DNA of 64,000 nucleotides from contig MU859186.1 of assembly GCA_033297205.1 (NCBI GenBank), positions 39,668-103,667 of the forward strand, in the 5' to 3' direction. Positions 22,673 through 34,914 of the stretch are shown here, piece after piece. The notes under the pieces are model-generated. The model saw only the letters and a program-made list of their open reading frames with translations. It was not told the DNA's origin and did not search any database. Numbering within the stretch: position 1 is the first letter of the stretch; the number at the start of each line of letters is the position of its first letter. A program made the translations under genes and the position numbers. The DNA comes from Pseudoneurospora amorphoporcata. Its lineage: Eukaryota; Ascomycota; Sordariomycetes; Sordariales; Sordariaceae.

Positions 22673-24551
22673 TTAAGCTGCCGGCGTGGACCCAGTTTGG
22701 GGTAGCGGCTCCGTCACCGGATGTAATGTCGACATACTATTGACAGCCCTGAGTTTGCCGCGCCGCGGAGGGGGGAGCTTGGGGGGTTGCTTTTTGGCCA
22801 CTAGTCCACTCACCTTGCCGTCCCCAGATACGGCTTCTGCAACCGAAACCGCTGTCGGCGATGAGCTGCTAGCAACAGCAACCCCGTCCCGGTCACCTTG
22901 AGCACATGTGCTGTCCTCGGTTGTTCTTGTTGGCGTAGGTCGTGGTGGCGGGGAGATCGGCACACCATGGCGATGCTTTGGAACGATTGGAAGCGATTTC
23001 TGGGCCCTCAGCCGTCTCGCCGGCGGTGGTGATGGTTTTCGACGGCCTGGTGCTTTGCTTCCTTCGGTGGCATTCGAGGCCAAGGGATTCGTGGTCGTTG
23101 TTTCTGGCGTATCATGTGCTGGACTTCCGATTATTGGCCCGACGGTGTCTTCCGCATCCTCCTGTTCATGCCTGAGCTCACGAGCGAGGTTTGATTTTCT
23201 GCTCGGTGTTTCTATGCCTGGCTTTTCGTGAACGTTTGCAATGACATTAACGGTACTACCGCTTTGCGCCTTCGTGAGGCTCCCCATAGAGACAGGCCTC
23301 AAGATGGCCTCATCGTCCACTAGCCATGGGGTGTTTGCGACACGGTCAACCAACCGGAGAGTAGTTGGCTCGGGCGGTAAGAAGTGCACACTTCCTGAAC
23401 CGCGAAGTATTTCGAGTAGGCTAAGAATTTGATCGCGCTTGTAATGTGGCGGCTGGCTGAGCTGGGTGTGCGATAACAACGGAGCGAGAACACGCAGATA
23501 TGTGTGTCTCAAGGTGTTCATTTCCACTGGCAAGTCGAGCAGATTACGAATGATGACGTCAAGAAGAACTCGCAGGTCGTTGGTGTAGAAGTATTCATAT
23601 GTCGCCTTGGTGGTGAATAACAGATATAACAGCTTCAATATTATCAGCTGGAGTGACGTTTCGGTTGCTCGATTCAGAAGCAAGATAATGTTCTCGCCAA
23701 AAGTTCGGAAATACGGGCCGTGGAGGCTGAGGACTTTGACAACCCGGTTTGTGATATGGGTAACAGGTCCAGTTGGGTCAACAGCTTCGGATGCTGATGC
23801 AACCATGTATTGCTCGTTCATGACCAGCTTCCCAATGGCCGACGTTAGTGTTTACTTTGTGAAGCTGTTATGGGGCACGATAACATACCAGGACACGGAT
23901 TACGGCGTAATGGTACGGATCGTCCACGTCGTCGGAGAAGGCTTCGATGAGCTGGAAGAGATAAATGACGAATTCATCATCTACCTGAGCCAGGTCTTGA
24001 TGCGGCAACTTTTCGATGCGAGACATCTCGTACATTAACTCGAGAAGTAGTCGGTGAAGACGACCATCGTGGTCGCCGCAACTCTTGATGAGCTCGAGCA
24101 GCCGCAGAAAGCAACCTTCGTTGACCATGCATCGAAATGTCTCTTCATCGGCACGGCCATCCAACAGTAGAAAGTTGGAAATAACATGCAGGGGCCCGTA
24201 CTCGTCCTCCTGCAACAGGCTGTATATGATCTGGGTGCGCACATAGTCGGCGTTTTGGCTGAAGATGCTGCTAACTCGGAGCTGTTGGGAACATGTCGCA
24301 ATATCGTCTTCATCGTCGAGATAGCGGTCCCGGCCGGTCGCGACCAGTTCAAGCCAGGATCGCAGAGCGTCGTCGAGAGATTCGGGGGTAGGACAAGGGG
24401 TGGAAAGGATGCCGTTCAGGGCTAGGAAGGATATCTGTTCAGCAATTGAAACAAGAGCAGCACAGGAGGGAAAGACCATTCAGAAAGCTTGCTCACCGTG
24501 CCAAAACTGCTGCTCGTTCTCAACAGGCTCAGTGACCTCGAGGTCCGCCAT
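22673..24551 (-). CDS. ldb17: Ldb17/Dip1/SPIN90 family Arp2/3 activator
   Basis: Activator of the Arp2/3 complex that nucleates linear seed filaments at endocytic actin patches. Exons from the right are 24551-24497, 24421-23889 and 23827-22673, about 580 residues. Junctions give NEQQFWH/ALNGILSTPCP and YAVIRVL/LVMNEQYMVA. The armadillo-like leucine-rich domain spans about residues 20-340, with landmarks such as IIYSLLQEDEYGPLHVISNF, LLLELMYEMSRI and TYLRVLAPLLSHTQL. The C-terminal ~200 residues are proline-rich with SH3-ligand motifs (KPSPPPARR, PPKLPPPRRGK), as in yeast Ldb17. The acceptor of intron 1 is the CCTAG at 24422. A nearer ACAG would break the frame. Confidence 0.92.
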
Positions 24552-25881
24552 GTTTTCAAGCGAGCAGCACCAATGTTGTCGTCGGGACTGATGAACTGGG
24601 CATCACGAATGGCGGCTTGCGGGTATCGCATAGGCGTGTATACCTTGCCAATTTAATCCACCGCGTTGGATATATCGAGCAATCGAGGCTGCGAGGGAGG
24701 ATGTCGTGACTTCTGTTGTGAAGAGAACAGTTGAATGCGGCGGATTTAGGGAGAGGTCCGCTCGGTAGGTAGGTACTCTAGGTATGTAGTTCTGGGGTGC
24801 AGTCCATGCAAGGCTGGGGCAGTTCAGTACTTTTTGTGGGTGCCCCCTAGTGACATCCAGATCGGTTGGGGTTGTGGGGGGTGCCTTCCCTACCTCTAGT
24901 ACTACCACATGCGCACGTGGAGATATCTCTTTAACGCCACCTGCCTCCCCAAGTATTACTGCTGAACTTCTAAGGTGCAGTGTCTTTGTCGAAGGACGTA
25001 AGTAGGTACTTGTGCTGCAAGATTATCGCTGAAAAGTCAGTTGGCAGTGCCATGCAGCTATGTCTGCACCTCTACCGTACGGCACTATATACAGCATGTA
25101 GATTTTGTGATCCCGGGCGGCAGCTAGAGGATCAAATACCAAAACCCAAACCTACGGTGCAAACAAAGCAAGTGGAGCCTCTCGATAGGGCGTCTTTTGT
25201 TGTCATCATTAATCGGTACACGCCGGCTGTTCGCGCCTGAAGCTCCAGATAAATATCAGGTATTCAACAACTCTGTCGGCTTGGACGACAGAAAAGTTTG
25301 TCAGGTTGGCCCCGTTGCACAAACACATCAACAGTCCGTGTGCTCGGCCATGTTTCTCGAGTAAGTCTTTGGCTCTATGTTGTATCTGCCAACATCTCGT
25401 GACTGAGCTCAAGGTCTACAACCCACGAACCTTAACCTTCAGTGCCATCTTTCATCCTAAAACCTCCTAACGCCCCGAGCGTCGTGGGTTGGTACATACC
25501 ATGGAATCGGCTATTCAGCATCCATGGTTGTCAACGCCGGAGCCATGCTGGATGTGGACAAGTGCAAACCCTCATTTGGGGTGAAACCGTGGAAGTAACA
25601 GTATTCTCCAGCTAAGGCTCTATGCCTCGACCTAATCATCCCGCTCCTTGACAGGCATCCTTCTGTCCGCCACAAGATACCGTTACGGAAACTAGACGAA
25701 CATGCAGGGCGCCAGCCACGGTCAATGTCCCTTGTCATCCTGTCCGTCTCCCACTCGAATTCTCCATCGTTGGGTCCAAGACGTGGTGCGTCAATGATGA
25801 AGGGAAAAACAGGCACCAAGCGGGTTGTGATGGCGCACTGCTGCTCTCAGAAAAGATTCGGGAACTCTTCGATTACCAGCT
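24552..25881. other. Intergenic: ldb17 promoter, naa30 3' flank
   Basis: No supportable gene. A minus-strand open frame at 25511-25819 has no recognisable domain. GGTAGGTAGGTAC lies at 24764-24776. Confidence 0.5.
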
Positions 25882-26551
25882 TCATCGAAGGGCAATGTCT
25901 CTACCGTCAAGGGGGTAGTCGTTCGCCGCATCCGCATCGACAGATCTGAGGAGAAGGACCAATCTATATGCGCTGTTTCCGTTCAGATAATAGCGGTGAA
26001 GCTTTTTGGAGCGGACGAAACCCAGGCGCTCGTAAAGTCTCATGGCCGGGATGTTGGTCTCTTCAGTCTCCAATACAATCTCGTCGGCGTCTCGCTGAGC
26101 CATGGCGTCGATGGCTCTCCTAACCAGGTCGGTCGCGATTCCGTGTCCACGATATTGAGAAGAGACGGCAAGCATGGCAATGTAGCCGCGAAGAGTAGGC
26201 GGGGAATGAGAAGCGTGCGGTTCGAGTTTGCAGATGATCACTCCTATAAGAGAAGAGTCGACTGGGTGTAAGGCCTGTTGGGTGTGTTGAGCGGTCAGCT
26301 CACCGGGCCTCATGCTCAACGACCCAAGAACGTCCACATACCATGAAACACAAATGGCCCCATTGATAAAGAAAGTATCGATATACATAGATGCTGTAAG
26401 GCTCGCTAAGGTCTTTTGATATCAGCGCGCGGATAGCTGGGAGGTATTCTGCCTCCAGCTTGTGCTCATATTTGATGTACTTGAGCTCTCCTGGAAGCTC
26501 TTCGATACGCGGTGCTTCTGTTGCTATCGCGTTTTCGGTAGTTGTTTCCAT
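25882..26551 (-). CDS. naa30: NatC N-alpha-acetyltransferase catalytic subunit NAA30 (Mak3)
   Basis: Acetylates N-termini beginning Met-Leu/Ile/Phe with partners NAA35 and NAA38. Exons from the right are 26551-26342 and 26274-25882, 200 residues. The phase-0 junction gives LYQWGHLCFM/ALHPVDSSLIGVIICKLEPH. GNAT motif A reads RGYIAMLAVSSQYRGHGIATDLVRR, with the acetyl-CoA loop QYRGHGIA. Motif B includes ADEIVLETEETNIPAMRLYERLGFVR. YRYFLYQWGHLCFMA near the N-terminus matches the NAA30 substrate-site region. The ATG at 26551 is preferred over an upstream TTG. Divergent from the PDAT gene. Confidence 0.95.
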
Positions 26552-27595
26552 GTTGGTAGAGCGAATCAAGCTGGACCCGAAACGTTTATTTTACGGTGGG
26601 ATTAGGGGAAGTCAAAAATGAGAGCGTGAGGTTGGATGGAGATGGGGAAAAAAATGGTATGTTGTTCAGAAGTGTATACAGTACCTGGTCTGTCTCACTC
26701 GGCTGGGCGATGGGGTGGTTAGGTACAGAGGGGCAGCTCTACCTTATTTCACATGTCTGAGTGAATCGCAGTGTAGCGTATTTACTGGGCAGTAAAAAGA
26801 TAATCAGTCCAATGCGTTTCAACACCTTCCCATAGATGAAGTGGGTAGCCTATTTGCAGACACCCCATCACTCAGAACCATTTATTAACACTTGCTCCCA
26901 TCGTTCCTCCATCGGCATTACGTCAGTGTCGCGCCGCATTACTGGGCCGCCCCGTATGCTGTAAATAGGTACGCAATCCGTCACTCTTCTGTTATAAAGG
27001 AACTTGCGCCAGCTATGCAGGCTTTCGTGTTATAACTCCCGTCTTTACAAAGTAGGTGAGGTGCGGTTCGGAGCCCGGGACCCTAGGAAGTACGCAAGCT
27101 TCTGGAGGAAGGTGCGTTTCAACGTCCATACTACCTTACGTACGCTGGTATGTACGCTACTTCTGTCATCACATGCTGCACTGTAGGTAAGGTACTATAC
27201 ACCACCCACCTTGGATTATTATTTCCGACTCCTTGTCGTCAGGCGCGAGGTCACAGCTTTTTACACTACACACCAGAGTGCGAGATCGCCGCTGACCAAG
27301 TGATCCATAACTACACCAAGCGTGGTGCCACTCCCCGCCCCAGCCCTACGACCGTGGCGTCACCGGAGGCAGCGCCAAACAGCCCGCTACCAGAATTTCG
27401 AGCAGGCCCGCTCAAAACACCACGCCCGCCCCTGCCGATGACCGGGCCGCTCAGTTAACCTGGCAGTCCGACAGTCCGGCCCATCCGTACTCGCTCGAGT
27501 CCAGCTCTATTTTCTTTTATCCTCCGACATCCGTCTTCCTCTCGCCGTTAACGGCAACTCACGGCGGCGGCAACAGCCACGAGCATTCTAAGAAA
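26552..27595. other. Intergenic between divergent naa30 and PDAT
   Basis: Shared upstream region. The stretch before 27595 is T/C-rich on the + strand, fitting a 5' leader for the PDAT gene. No gene seen. Confidence 0.55.
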
Positions 27596-29570
27596 ATGGC
27601 GACAACGGTTCGGCGCAGGCTGGTCGGCAAAGACATCGAATGCGAGACAGCGTCTGAAACTGCCTCCGAGACTTCAACATCGCGCGAGCCGAGTCCCAAT
27701 AATCAGCATGGGCTTACTACCTCGGTCAAGGTTATACACAAACGTCCCAAGACCCGAAAACGCAAAACGACAGCAATCTTCCTGCTGGGGAGTCTGTTTG
27801 GCATCATAGCAGCTGGCTTCTTTGCTAAAAGCAATGATCTGATTGATCTTCCTCTACCCGAGTTCAAGGAGCTCAGTATGGACAGCCTGTTCGAGGTGTT
27901 GCCTGCCGGCTTTGTCAAGGAGATGCGTGACCTGGTGGTGAGTGAAAACAATAGCGCCATGAGGAGCTTTGCTGGCGTTGGCCCATCTGACCTGCTCTAC
28001 CGGCCTCTAGAACGGTGAACGAGACTTAATAGAGAGCGATGATGCCTTCTCGGTAGGCATAAAAATGCGCGCCGAGGGCCTATCGGCTGACCATCCTATT
28101 GTCATGATCCCCGGAGTTATATCTACAGGTCTAGAGTCATGGGGCACATCCGAGATATCGTTGCCCTATTTTCGGAAGCGGCTTTGGGGCAGCTGGACCA
28201 TGATGCGAGCTCTTGTCATGGACAAAGAAGGGTGGAAGAGGCACATCATGCTTGACAAGACAACGGGATTAGATCCGCCAGGCATCAAACTACGCGCCGC
28301 CCAGGGGTTCGATGCAACCGACTTCTTCATCACGGGATACTGGATATGGAATAAAATCCTCGAGAATCTAGCACCCCTTGGCTATGATCCGACTAATTCG
28401 TACACGGCGGCTTACGACTGGCGATTGTCATTTGCGAACCTCGAGGTGCGCGATCACTACTTCTCCAGGCTCAAGTCTTACATTGAACAAGCCCACTTCC
28501 TGCACGAGAAAAAGGTGGTTTTGACTTCTCACAGCATGGGCAGCCAGGTTCTCTTCTACTTCTTCCACTGGGTTGCCTCTGAGAAAGGTGGCAAGGGTGG
28601 CCAAGACTGGGTGGAAAGGCATGTGGATTCATGGATCAATATCAGTGGATGCATGCTGGGAGCTGTTAAAGACGTCACAGCGATCCTTTCCGGCGAGATG
28701 CGAGATACGGCGCAGATGAACGCATTCGCGGTTTACGGCCTCGAAAAATTCCTCAGCAAGGAGGAACGCTCTGAGATATTCCGTGCCATGCCTGGATTAT
28801 CATCCATGCTTCCCATGGGTGGTAACGCCATCTGGGGAGATTTGAATTGGGCTCCAGATGACCAGCCGGACCAAGAGCATAGCTATGGGTCGTTGCTGAA
28901 TTTTCGCGCCGGGCAAAACGGAACAGCAACACCGGACAGAAACTTGACCATTGAAGACGCGATGGACTACATACTTGATACAACCGACGACTGGTACCGC
29001 GATCAGGTGAGAGGCAGTTACTCTCACGCGGTGGCCAAGACAAGCAAGGAAGTGGAGGCAAACGAGAACGACCCTCGGAAATGGACCAACCCTCTAGAGA
29101 CACGGTTGCCATTGGCACCAAGCCTCAAGATCTACTGCTTTTATGGTGTAGGCAAGCCGACGGAGCGGGCGTATTTTTATCGGGCGCCGGATCCGGGAAC
29201 GATCACGCATCTTAATATGACGATTGATACGACTTTGACTCAGGGGCATGTTGACCATGGCGTTATTTTGGGCGAGGGTGACGGCACAGTGAATCTCATG
29301 AGTTTAGGGTACATGTGCAACAAGGGGTGGAAAATGAAGAGATTCAATCCTGCCGGCTCAAAGATCACCGTGGTCGAGATGCCTCATGAGCCAGAACGTT
29401 TCAATCCGAGAGGAGGGCCGAACACGGCCGATCATGTGGATATTTTGGGAAGACAGAATCTCAACGAGTATATCCTCAGGGTGGCGGCAGGCCAAGGCGA
29501 TACAATCAAGGACTTCATCGCCAGCGATATCCTTAAATACGCGGAAAACGCCAAGGTCTACGACGAATGA
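27596..29570 (+). CDS. lro1: Phospholipid:diacylglycerol acyltransferase (PDAT, Lro1 type)
   Basis: Transfers an acyl chain from phospholipid to diacylglycerol to make triacylglycerol, in the ER/nuclear membrane. Exons are 27596-27937 and 28035-29570, about 625 residues (yeast Lro1 661). The intron uses GTGAGT, and joining MRDLV to SDDAFSVG restores frame; acceptor choice among AGAGAG is set by phase. One N-terminal membrane segment lies at residues ~58-77 (TTAIFLLGSLFGIIAAGFFA), preceded by RKRK, giving type II topology. The LCAT-like fold follows: MIPGVISTGLESWGT (oxyanion/lid region), SHSMG with nucleophile Ser ~281, GEGDGTVNLMSLGYMC with the acid, and ADHVDILG with the histidine. Confidence 0.96.
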
Positions 29571-31596
29571 TGGACGACTATACCGCCCAATACATACACG
29601 TTTACCTAAAACAACAATGGCTTGAGAGAACGACATTGGATGGTCCGTGGAAGGCCGATTCAAGGGATGTGCAAGAGGGCACAGTATGGGGAAGGTTATC
29701 GTTCACTTTGACCAGCCGATGAGGAACGGGCGATGGAACCTAAGACGACCAAAGTTTTACTGGTTTTTCCTCTCTCTTCTGCTTTTTTTGTTCTCATTTT
29801 CTCTTCCTCTTTTTGCAGGTCCGCATATTAGTGATACCCATTTCATTTTTTTGATACTTCACTACCCTCCGACAACTCAAACGCCGGTCATGGCCAGCAG
29901 CTGAATTGAAAAGAAAACGTCTCGCGTGACGCTTGGCCTCGCCTTTTTATGCTAAGACCAACACGAAGTGTATATGCACAAAGGATAAGTAGGCTCCTGT
30001 AGATACGATTTGACATAAAGGGTGGGACGCAGCAATGTTCACTTTACTTGGACGGAATGATGGCCGGGCCGGGCTGGATGTGGTGGTGGTTGGGTTCGAA
30101 AGTCCAAAATGACATGCTGAATGACTTCCTGTGCTCGGCTTTTCATCACCCCTTGCTTTCACAGTCGATTTACCCGAATGGCGTCTTTGATGGGTCGCTT
30201 CCAGGGTTTCTCAATCTCGGATTCCAAGCTGCCTTGTTTGACACTGCCACGGGCCTCGATAAGTACGGATCGCAACTGACAACCGAACTGACGCTAGAAA
30301 TTATACGTACAAATGAGTGACCGGCCTGAGCTTCTGGAATCGCGGCTCCCGTCGGATCACCTCCACCGTCCCCTACCACCGGTCACACGTGTAGTCAAAA
30401 AGGCTCCTCCATCCCCAGTCCACAATCTCCACCCTCTACTCTTATCTGTGGGTGCGTCTTACGAAATGCTAATTTATGTACCATGAGCCAACAAGGTGCC
30501 GCAGTGGACATCAATTCGTTTCCAAATCTCGGCCGCTGCTGACCACCAAGGTTGGAGTTATTAATCTCCCTCCGACTCCTTTTATTTTGGTTGATAAACG
30601 GACTCCTGAACGGGAGCGCTTATCTTAACGCTTCAATGCCGCCCAGAATAAGTACGTCATCGAGCGATGCGCCGAGTGCAACACTAGCGAACACATCTTG
30701 ATACTTATGCCGGACAGCCCAGCCTGTCCTGCATACAGAAATACGCTACGATACACAGCGAGACTCCGTGGGGGCATGTTCTCTCAGTGCATGTTTGTAA
30801 TCTACCATTTCCAAAACACGCATGTCCATGCACATTACCATTCCATTACAGTCTATATGCCGGGAGTAATTGAGTGGAGACCGAGACCAAGATCGGCTCT
30901 TCCTGGTTTCCACCATGCGGTTCTGCTCCCGAACTCACACGTAGGTACAGTACCTGTGTCTGAGGGTACGAAGTCAGGGATACATGTAATCAGGGAACTG
31001 TGCCTAGTAGCATCCGACTATGGCCCGGCACCGCCAGGTCGCACCAGAGAAGGTACCAGTACCTACTTCATCAGCCATCCGTCTAGGTAATAATCTTGGG
31101 GTGTGGACTTAGCAGTGGGTTAGTCGATACTGGCCTTCTTGAGGTCCATCTCACTCCAGGATCCCTACCTTCCTTCCAGTCAGCGCAGACCGGCGTGTTA
31201 GCTCCCCGTCTTGACATGTTCTTGTCATTGCCAAAGCCCAGTTCTCTCTACACTAGGTAGGTAGCTTCAGGCGATCCAAAGAGCTGCAGGTCGAGCTCTC
31301 CTTCATCCCATCCATCCCTCTACATACCTTGCCGGTCTGACTTCTATATCGAATACCGCAAACAAACAGCAAGAAGACCTCGCTTCCACACCTCGCCTAG
31401 AACCCTATAACTTCGCCTTCTTACTTTGTCCTCAATCCGATTACCTTCAAGGCTTCGACCCGACTTTCACAGCATCTAGCCCATCTCGTTCGTATCGCGG
31501 CGGTCTGTCTGTGCTGGTGCATAGTACTGGATTCCAAAAGTGGCGTTTCCGCCTCCTTGGTTCTGCCAGCCCGCATAGAAGCCTCCAGGCGCAACA
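29571..31596. other. Intergenic: PDAT 3' flank, metallopeptidase promoter
   Basis: No gene recognised in 2 kb. AGGTACAGTACCT, an inverted motif, is at 30943-30955. The last ~300 bases are pyrimidine-rich on the + strand and look like promoter and 5' leader of the gene at 31597. Confidence 0.5.
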
Positions 31597-34207
31597 ATGT
31601 CTCCGTCGTTTCTAAACTTCAAGGAGATTCGCAGGCGATCACGAAACAGCTTTAGGACGGAACGCTCGGCTGACGGGTCGAGCGAAGCAAGCAATGGCAC
31701 TGCTCCCACAACCGGCTCCTTGACTCCTCTGTCCTCCTCCTCGCACCAGTCGGACCCGGCTCTCAATGTGCACGTTAACAACAATCAGTCAACCTCTCCA
31801 ACTCCTCCTGCTACTGCCCCTTCGCGCCCGGCGCCACATCCCTACCCCATCGGAAACCAAAACAGATATAGTGTCTCGGGGATGACAGGTCTAGGATCGC
31901 CAATGCCAAATGGCAGGGGCCCCAACTTGCCCGTCTCCCAGTACTCTCCACGCATTACCAGTATTCAAGACAACTCGTGGGTGAGTTAAGCTAATTGTGC
32001 CTGGCCAATGGCTCGTCGCTTGCCATGACTGACCAAACCATCACAGGTCTACCAAAAGGTTCTGCTTGTCTACGGCACCGTTGGGGAGCCTTCTCAGCAA
32101 TCTCTTGACGGCACCGTGACTGTCAGTCGACAAGATGACAACTTCCCCCCCATCAGCTGGCCCGTATCCAATTCCCAGTTTAAGGCTCTAGTCTACATGA
32201 CGCCGGGCGCAAACCGACTACGCTTCGACTTTGCCAGCCCGAAACTCGCCAACAGCGGATCGACGAACCCCATTCACGCATCCTATCTCACAATACATAT
32301 GCTTCCAACGACCAACGCACCTCCTCTCCAACTCGCCATTTTGCTCGCCAAAGATTCTCCCGCCACATACGATGCCGTTCCAACTAGGATTAAGCGAGAA
32401 GGGAACGGTTTGGAGACGGCAGTTCGAAAGTTCCGCATGGCTGCGTATCTGTGGCAGGCATTCACTGCAGAACAGATGTGGCGCAACAAGTTTGGCCGTC
32501 GTGTGTTCCGGTTCGAAGAGGAGTGGACGACGGGTTCGGCAAACCAGAGGGATAGAGAACAGGGGACACAACGGTCAGAAGCACGCATCCACATTATCAG
32601 GACAAACCATACCCTAGCAGAGCTCCGCGACTTGAACAAGGCCCAGCAAAACAGAGATGCCAACCAAAAGGATGCTCTGTTTGGTATTGCTGCAGATGCG
32701 GTCAGGGACTATTTCAAGCCGCTTCCAGGGCAGAGGCTATACGTTTCTGTCTTGTTGCTAGACTCACACTGGGATACGAGCTCAAAAACCGTTACCGCAC
32801 ACGCCGCGCTCGGAGGGGGGGTCGGCGATCTGCAGCTTGCCATATTCGGGTCGCACTGCCTGCAAAGCTACCCGACAAGCTTTGAAGAAGTAGTGCCGGC
32901 ATTTAGTGACTGTACGCCTACAGATACGAACTACGTTGCCAACGACTGCAATGAGGCCGGGAGCTCGTGGGAGGCAGCTAATATCGGCATTGGAGCTCAT
33001 CTGCATGAGACAGGCCACTTGTTTGGCCTGCCTCACCGCGAGAGTGGCGTCATGCTGAGGGACTATGTGACGCTAAATCGCACTTTCATCGTCCGGGAAG
33101 CATACTCGACACGCACGCGCTCCAAGGGCGGTCTGGTGTCACAGGAGGACGAATGTACCTGGCACCGTCTGGACTGCCTCAGGTTCCGGAGCCACCCATG
33201 TTTTCGACTGCCCAACGACCCAGCTCAAAGCCCGGATGACAGCGTACAGGCATGGCCCGTGGGAGGAGGTGAAGTAATGATCACTGCCTCCTCAGGAATA
33301 ATGTACGTCGAAATCTTTGGAGAAGATGACGATGTCTGCCACAAATGGATCGAATATCTCGGCGAAGGCGGTAGCGGGAATGGATCTGGGATTCAACGCC
33401 AAATAACACTCAATGAGCAGGAACTACGGAAGGAACTGGGAGAGGACAAGAAGAAGCGGAGGCTAAAGATTAGTGTCCGATCACATGGAGGCGGTTTTTT
33501 GGATATTGACGATTTTCATCAGTTGTGCTCCAAACAATCCAGCTTTAAGCTTCCCATGGGCTTGGTACCGGGAGTGTCCGTCCTGGCACAGACGGCGTAT
33601 CGCGGCAAGACGTTGGGAGCATCCAAATTGGAAGGAAGCGAACCTCATGAAGTTGTGTTCACGAGTGCGGTGAAACAAGGCATAGTCCTCTCCAGGATTG
33701 TCGTTTACCATGGGTTGGCTTTGGATGGTTTGGAGTTTGTCTATGATGACAATTCATCGCAACTTTTTGGAAAGAAAGGGGGCAAAGCAGGGGGTGACGT
33801 TTTTGATATGGGTAAGTACAACTCTGAAGTCAGCCAATACTTTTACTGTTCATAGACATGCTAAATAGTACCAGACGTTCGTCGGGGCGAGTACGTTACC
33901 GGCTTCTACGTCAGAGCTGGCTTCTGGATCGATGGCATTCAGATTTTTACAAGCTCGGGGAGGAAATCGCCAATCTACGGGAAGCCCAATGGTGGCTCTG
34001 GGTACGTTGCCCTACCTGCCCCTGAAAACCCATCATGTTCTCCTTACCAGCCCAAGGAAAGAAAGCCATGCTAATCAAATCTGCTTGCTGTACAGCCATA
34101 CCCTAATACCACCAAGAGGATTCAATATCGTTGGAGTAACCGGGTCGTGCGGCGCTTGGGTGGACGGGTTTTCTGTTGTCATCAGTAAACTGCCTTTGTC
34201 GCTTTGA
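31597..34207 (+). CDS. Zincin-like metallopeptidase with C-terminal jacalin-like lectin domain
   Basis: Member of the fungal putative-metallopeptidase family that includes yeast YIL108W; substrate unknown. Exons are 31597-31980, 32047-33811, 33875-34001 and 34096-34207, totalling 795 residues. Residues 1 to ~125 are disordered and S/P-rich. A beta-rich region follows (VYQKVLLVYGTVGEPSQQ...). The protease core carries HETGHLFGLPH with zinc ligands His448, His452 and His458 and catalytic Glu449, plus a downstream Met (SGVML). From about residue 610 a jacalin-type beta-prism is seen: FKLPMGLVPGVSVL, LDGLEFVYDD, FGKKGGKAGG, GEYVTGFYVRAGFWIDGIQIFTSSGR and GFNIVGVTGSCGAWVDGFSVV. There is no signal peptide, so a cytosolic site is likely. 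Convergent with gcd6. Confidence 0.9.
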
Positions 34208-34914
34208 TTGATACCCCTTATCACATTTTCCTGCCTAAGCATTTATATATATATACTCTGCAAATCATACCACGAAGGCCACTGGTCGTTAATTCAATTC
34301 TTTCAGATTCGTCCATCCGCGCCTTACTTTGACCATAGTTCATTACTTAAATGACGGGTGACACAAATGGGACCATTCGACTGGAACCGAGACGCTGAGC
34401 TGTGAAACAAGGAGGGACTACGATTCTGCTTCCAGCAAGTAGACTTGGATACAGCTGTTGATAGAACTGCCCTTCAATTCCAAGTGGTTTCTCACGTTAA
34501 GTAAGAAAACCTTCCAGTTTCTACCACACTGCTAATGGTTTAAACAAAATATATGATGAGATAAATAGGTCATGTGGTGAAGGAAGTACACAAGTGTGTA
34601 GGCAGAGCATGGATGATCTGGTTATCGTAACCTGATGTTCTTTGATGATTCTCACCCATACATCCTGCATACAGAGCCCACTATAGTTAACAGCATCATC
34701 GCTAGAATCTGTACTTATACAATGGAAGATGTGTGCATTGTCAGGAGTATGCGGGTATCAAATGTTTGCTCTATTTTTTCGTCCAGCTATGATTTCCTTC
34801 CCAACACAAAATGGCACGCGCAACTTTGGAACATCGCAGGGGCTGCGGGTATAAATTTTTCTACACCTCCCCTCTTTAGAAGTCACTTTCTTCGTTTCTT
34901 CCTTTGCAACCTAT
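34208..34914. other. Intergenic between convergent metallopeptidase and gcd6
   Basis: 3' flanks of two convergent genes, moderately AT-rich with TATATATATA at about 34245-34255. No gene. Confidence 0.6.

Noticed and set aside
25511..25819. 102-codon minus-strand frame downstream of naa30
   Set aside because: No recognisable domain, and the NAA30 protein is complete at 25882.
29647..29904. 85-codon frame with a hydrophobic stretch just after the PDAT gene
   Set aside because: Hydrophobicity comes from a T-rich 3' flank; no conserved feature and position fits the PDAT 3' UTR.
30090..30103. GGTTCGAAAGTCC, resembling a tRNA B-box
   Set aside because: Flanking bases do not fold into a T-arm/acceptor cloverleaf and no A-box precedes it.
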